Positions 33,362-34,669 of a stretch of DNA of 34,669 nucleotides are shown one piece after another; positions within the stretch are counted from its first letter, which is position 1, and each line of letters opens with the position of its first letter. Origin of the DNA: Puniceicoccaceae bacterium 5H. Its GTDB lineage: Bacteria; Verrucomicrobiota; Verrucomicrobiia; Opitutales; Oceanipulchritudinaceae. The notes under the pieces were generated by a model. It was not told the DNA's origin and did no database searches. It worked only from the letters and a program-made list of their open reading frames with translations. The stretch is taken from NCBI GenBank assembly GCA_009772895.1, contig WOUP01000029.1, positions 1 to 34,669 on the forward strand, written 5' to 3'. Position numbers and translations under genes: made by a program.

Positions 33362-34125
33362 AAAGTCACTCCTTCCACGTGGGCCAGGTATTCGCGCGCC
33401 TGGGCCAGGTAGCTCAAGGTGTTTTCGGGGTCGGCCACCTCCATTTCGATCACGTAGGGGTCTTGATAACCGTCGGCCGTGAGCTGGAGGAAAATGGCGG
33501 GCAGATCGACTTCGCCGGTGCCGTAGGGCACGCTCTGGGGGCCGATCATGTCCTTGACGTGCACGAGCCCGATGCGGCCCCGCAGCAGCGCGTAAGCCTC
33601 TTGCCAGGCGACGCCCACGGCGTGGAAGTGCCCGATCTCGAACAGGGCCCGCACGCGCGGGTCGATGCCCGCCAGCACCTCGCGGTAATCCGCCTCGCTC
33701 GAGATGGGCGAGCCCGCGTGGTTTTGCACCACCACGGTCACGTCGAGGTCTTCGATCGCGTCGAGGAAGGGCTTGGACGCACGGATGTAGGTCGGGCGGT
33801 CGGTCGCCTTGTAGATCAGGTAAGTCGCACCGGTGGCCACCGCGTAGCGCGCCGCGTGGATCGTCTCCTGGAGGCTCTCCTCATAGCGGGCGGGGTTGAC
33901 CGGCGGTAGGTGAAAGGACGTGAAGCGCATGCCGAAGCGGGCGCCCAGATCGCGCACCGCCTGCGGGTCGCCGGTCACATCGACGGCGGAATGCGCCCAG
34001 CCGGTGAAGAGTTCATACCGGCTGAACCCGAGGGCACTGTAGGCCTGCAGCGTCTCCTCCAGCGTGAGCTTGGGGTGACAGCACGGGCTGATCACCAGAT
34101 TGGTTTCGGGGGTGGGGTTGCTCAT
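33358..34125 (-). CDS. Sugar phosphate isomerase/epimerase (TIM barrel)
   Basis: The 255-residue xylose-isomerase-like TIM-barrel protein has the usual metal-site stretches: 'VVVQNHAGS' (131-139), 'LFEIGHFHAVG' with Glu163 and His166, 'LVHVKDM' with His189, and 'VIEMEV' with Glu227. In the first motif the usual Glu (ENH) is Gln134, which may weaken or alter metal binding. The ATG at 34125 is preferred; the frame opens further upstream only from a TTG. It is the first gene of the operon isomerase - Gfo/Idh/MocA - cupin, with an exact operator palindrome 60-71 bases upstream. Enzymes of this family partner with Gfo/Idh/MocA proteins to convert keto-sugars or eliminate aglycones. Confidence 0.88.
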   Translation of the reverse strand: MSNPTPETNLVISPCCHPKLTLEETLQAYSALGFSRYELFTGWAHSAVDVTGDPQAVRDLGARFGMRFTSFHLPPVNPARYEESLQETIHAARYAVATGATYLIYKATDRPTYIRASKPFLDAIEDLDVTVVVQNHAGSPISSEADYREVLAGIDPRVRALFEIGHFHAVGVAWQEAYALLRGRIGLVHVKDMIGPQSVPYGTGEVDLPAIFLQLTADGYQDPYVIEMEVADPENTLSYLAQAREYLAHVEGVTL

Positions 34126-34184
34126 GATAGGGTCTGTGCCATCACCCTCTACCAATGCCGCACCCCGGTGAAGACAGCCGGCAA

Positions 34185-34196
34185 CTCAACGTTGAG
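34185..34196. promoter_or_regulatory. Putative LacI-type operator, site 5
   Basis: A perfect CTCAACGTTGAG palindrome 60-71 bases before the isomerase/Gfo-Idh/cupin operon start. There is no other coding sequence nearby that it could serve, apart from repeats. Confidence 0.7.
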
Positions 34197-34213
34197 GGCG
34201 GGAATCGGCCCAT

Positions 34214-34327
34214 TGCTGGCACCTCTTCAAGGTGCCCGCGTGGGGGGGGACGGCAACCGGTGGTGTCGCCCGCTGCGCGTGCTCAACCACCGGCTATAAG
34301 CTGGCATCCCTTCAGGATGCGGGGGTG
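34214..34327 (+). repeat. Multi-hairpin repeat, orientation A, copy 3
   Basis: Contains GCACCTCTTCAAGGTGC (34219-34235), the stem CCGGTGGT...ACCACCGG, then GCATCCCTTCAGGATGC in place of the GACCCC hairpin of the other A copies. Confidence 0.8.
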
Positions 34328-34481
34328 GGGACCTCGCCCTTAAAAACGCGCCCGGCGTTCGACGGCAGGCGTAGACACCGCGCTCTGCCTTGTTCCCCCC
34401 GCACCAACCAGCGGCGAAAACGCACCAATGTCCCGTGCGACCTCCCGAGGGCGATGAGCATGCACGAACGCCAGCTCCTGC
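34328..34481. other. Unassigned sequence between repeats
   Basis: No gene or clear signal is seen in this spacer between an A and a B repeat copy. Confidence 0.5.
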
Positions 34482-34606
34482 GCCGACCCCGGAGGGGTCA
34501 CAGCCTGTAGCCGGTGGTTGAGGGGAGACCGCAGGGAACCCGACACCACCGGGATGCCCCCTCTCGCGATTGCACCCCGAAGGGCGTGCCATCGTTGCGG
34601 GTGGGA
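34482..34606 (-). repeat. Multi-hairpin repeat, orientation B, copy 4
   Basis: Shows GACCCCGGAGGGGTC, the stem CCGGTGGT...ACCACCGG with inner GGG/CCC pairing, and a degenerate third hairpin. It resembles the copy at 1-104. Confidence 0.8.
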
Positions 34607-34616
34607 ATCGCCTGTT

Positions 34617-34669
34617 GCTGGCACCTCTTCAAGGTGCCCGCGTTGGAGGAATGGGAACCGGTGGTGTCG
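34617..34669 (+). repeat. Multi-hairpin repeat, orientation A, cut by window end
   Basis: Begins with GCACCTCTTCAAGGTGC and reaches CCGGTGGT at the window edge. Confidence 0.7.

Overview
The window looks like a polysaccharide/glycoside-utilisation island of a high-GC, Gram-negative member of the Verrucomicrobiota, most likely an Opitutae/Puniceicoccales-type bacterium. The evidence is a very large TonB-dependent receptor with the 'IELPAFEI' N-terminal motif usual in that group, several secreted proteins with PATR-like or beta-helix folds, an aromatic-rich C-terminal module on three secreted proteins, a near absence of Shine-Dalgarno sequences, and intergenic multi-hairpin repeats. The genus cannot be fixed from the sequence alone. 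I saw no rRNA, tRNA, CRISPR array or transposase.

Layout. (1) 1-186: an interspersed repeat copy and a possible terminator. (2) 187-2243, minus strand: a two-gene operon (CusF-like/SCO copper protein, then an NnrS-family membrane protein) behind an FNR/DNR-type box that sits exactly where a leaderless class II promoter would need it. (3) 2288-9339, minus strand: a four-gene operon of a di-iron ferritin-like protein, an L-fucose-isomerase-like protein (frameshifted), a GH42 beta-galactosidase and a GH116 beta-glucosidase/glucosylceramidase-type enzyme. (4) 9340-9779: the divergent control region with twin palindromic operators. (5) 9780-18748, plus strand: a giant secreted repeat/beta-helix protein (frameshifted), a UPF0261/Tm-1-like protein, a PEP-hydrolase-family TIM barrel, a secreted esterase and a secreted protein of unknown function. 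(6) 18749-19817: about 1 kb of inverted multi-hairpin repeats, then an operator. (7) 19818-21737, plus strand: a LacI-family regulator and a sugar isomerase/epimerase. (8) 21726-24153, minus strand: a GH1 beta-glucosidase and a secreted protein, separated by an intrinsic terminator. (9) 24452-32004, plus strand: TonB receptor, SSS symporter, D-2-hydroxyacid dehydrogenase and a second beta-helix protein. (10) 32012-34125, minus strand: sugar isomerase/epimerase, Gfo/Idh/MocA oxidoreductase and cupin. (11) 34126-34669: an operator and more repeats.

How it may work together (inference). Surface proteins and the esterase open a plant- or alga-derived glycan or glycoside, the TonB receptor and Na+ symporter import it, and GH1, GH42 and GH116 release glucose/galactose-type sugars. 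The oxidoreductase, isomerase and cupin set would then handle sugars or sugar acids. The palindrome CTCAACGTTGAG, or an 11/12 match to it, occurs five times. All five are in intergenic regions in front of these transcription units and in front of the lacI-type gene, so the island is probably one LacI-controlled local regulon. The copper/NO operon at the left edge has a different, FNR-type control and is probably not part of it.

Two genes (about 6911 and about 10655) each appear to lack one base. In the second, comparison with its own internal 819-bp repeats shows the missing base directly. These are either real lesions or sequencing errors.
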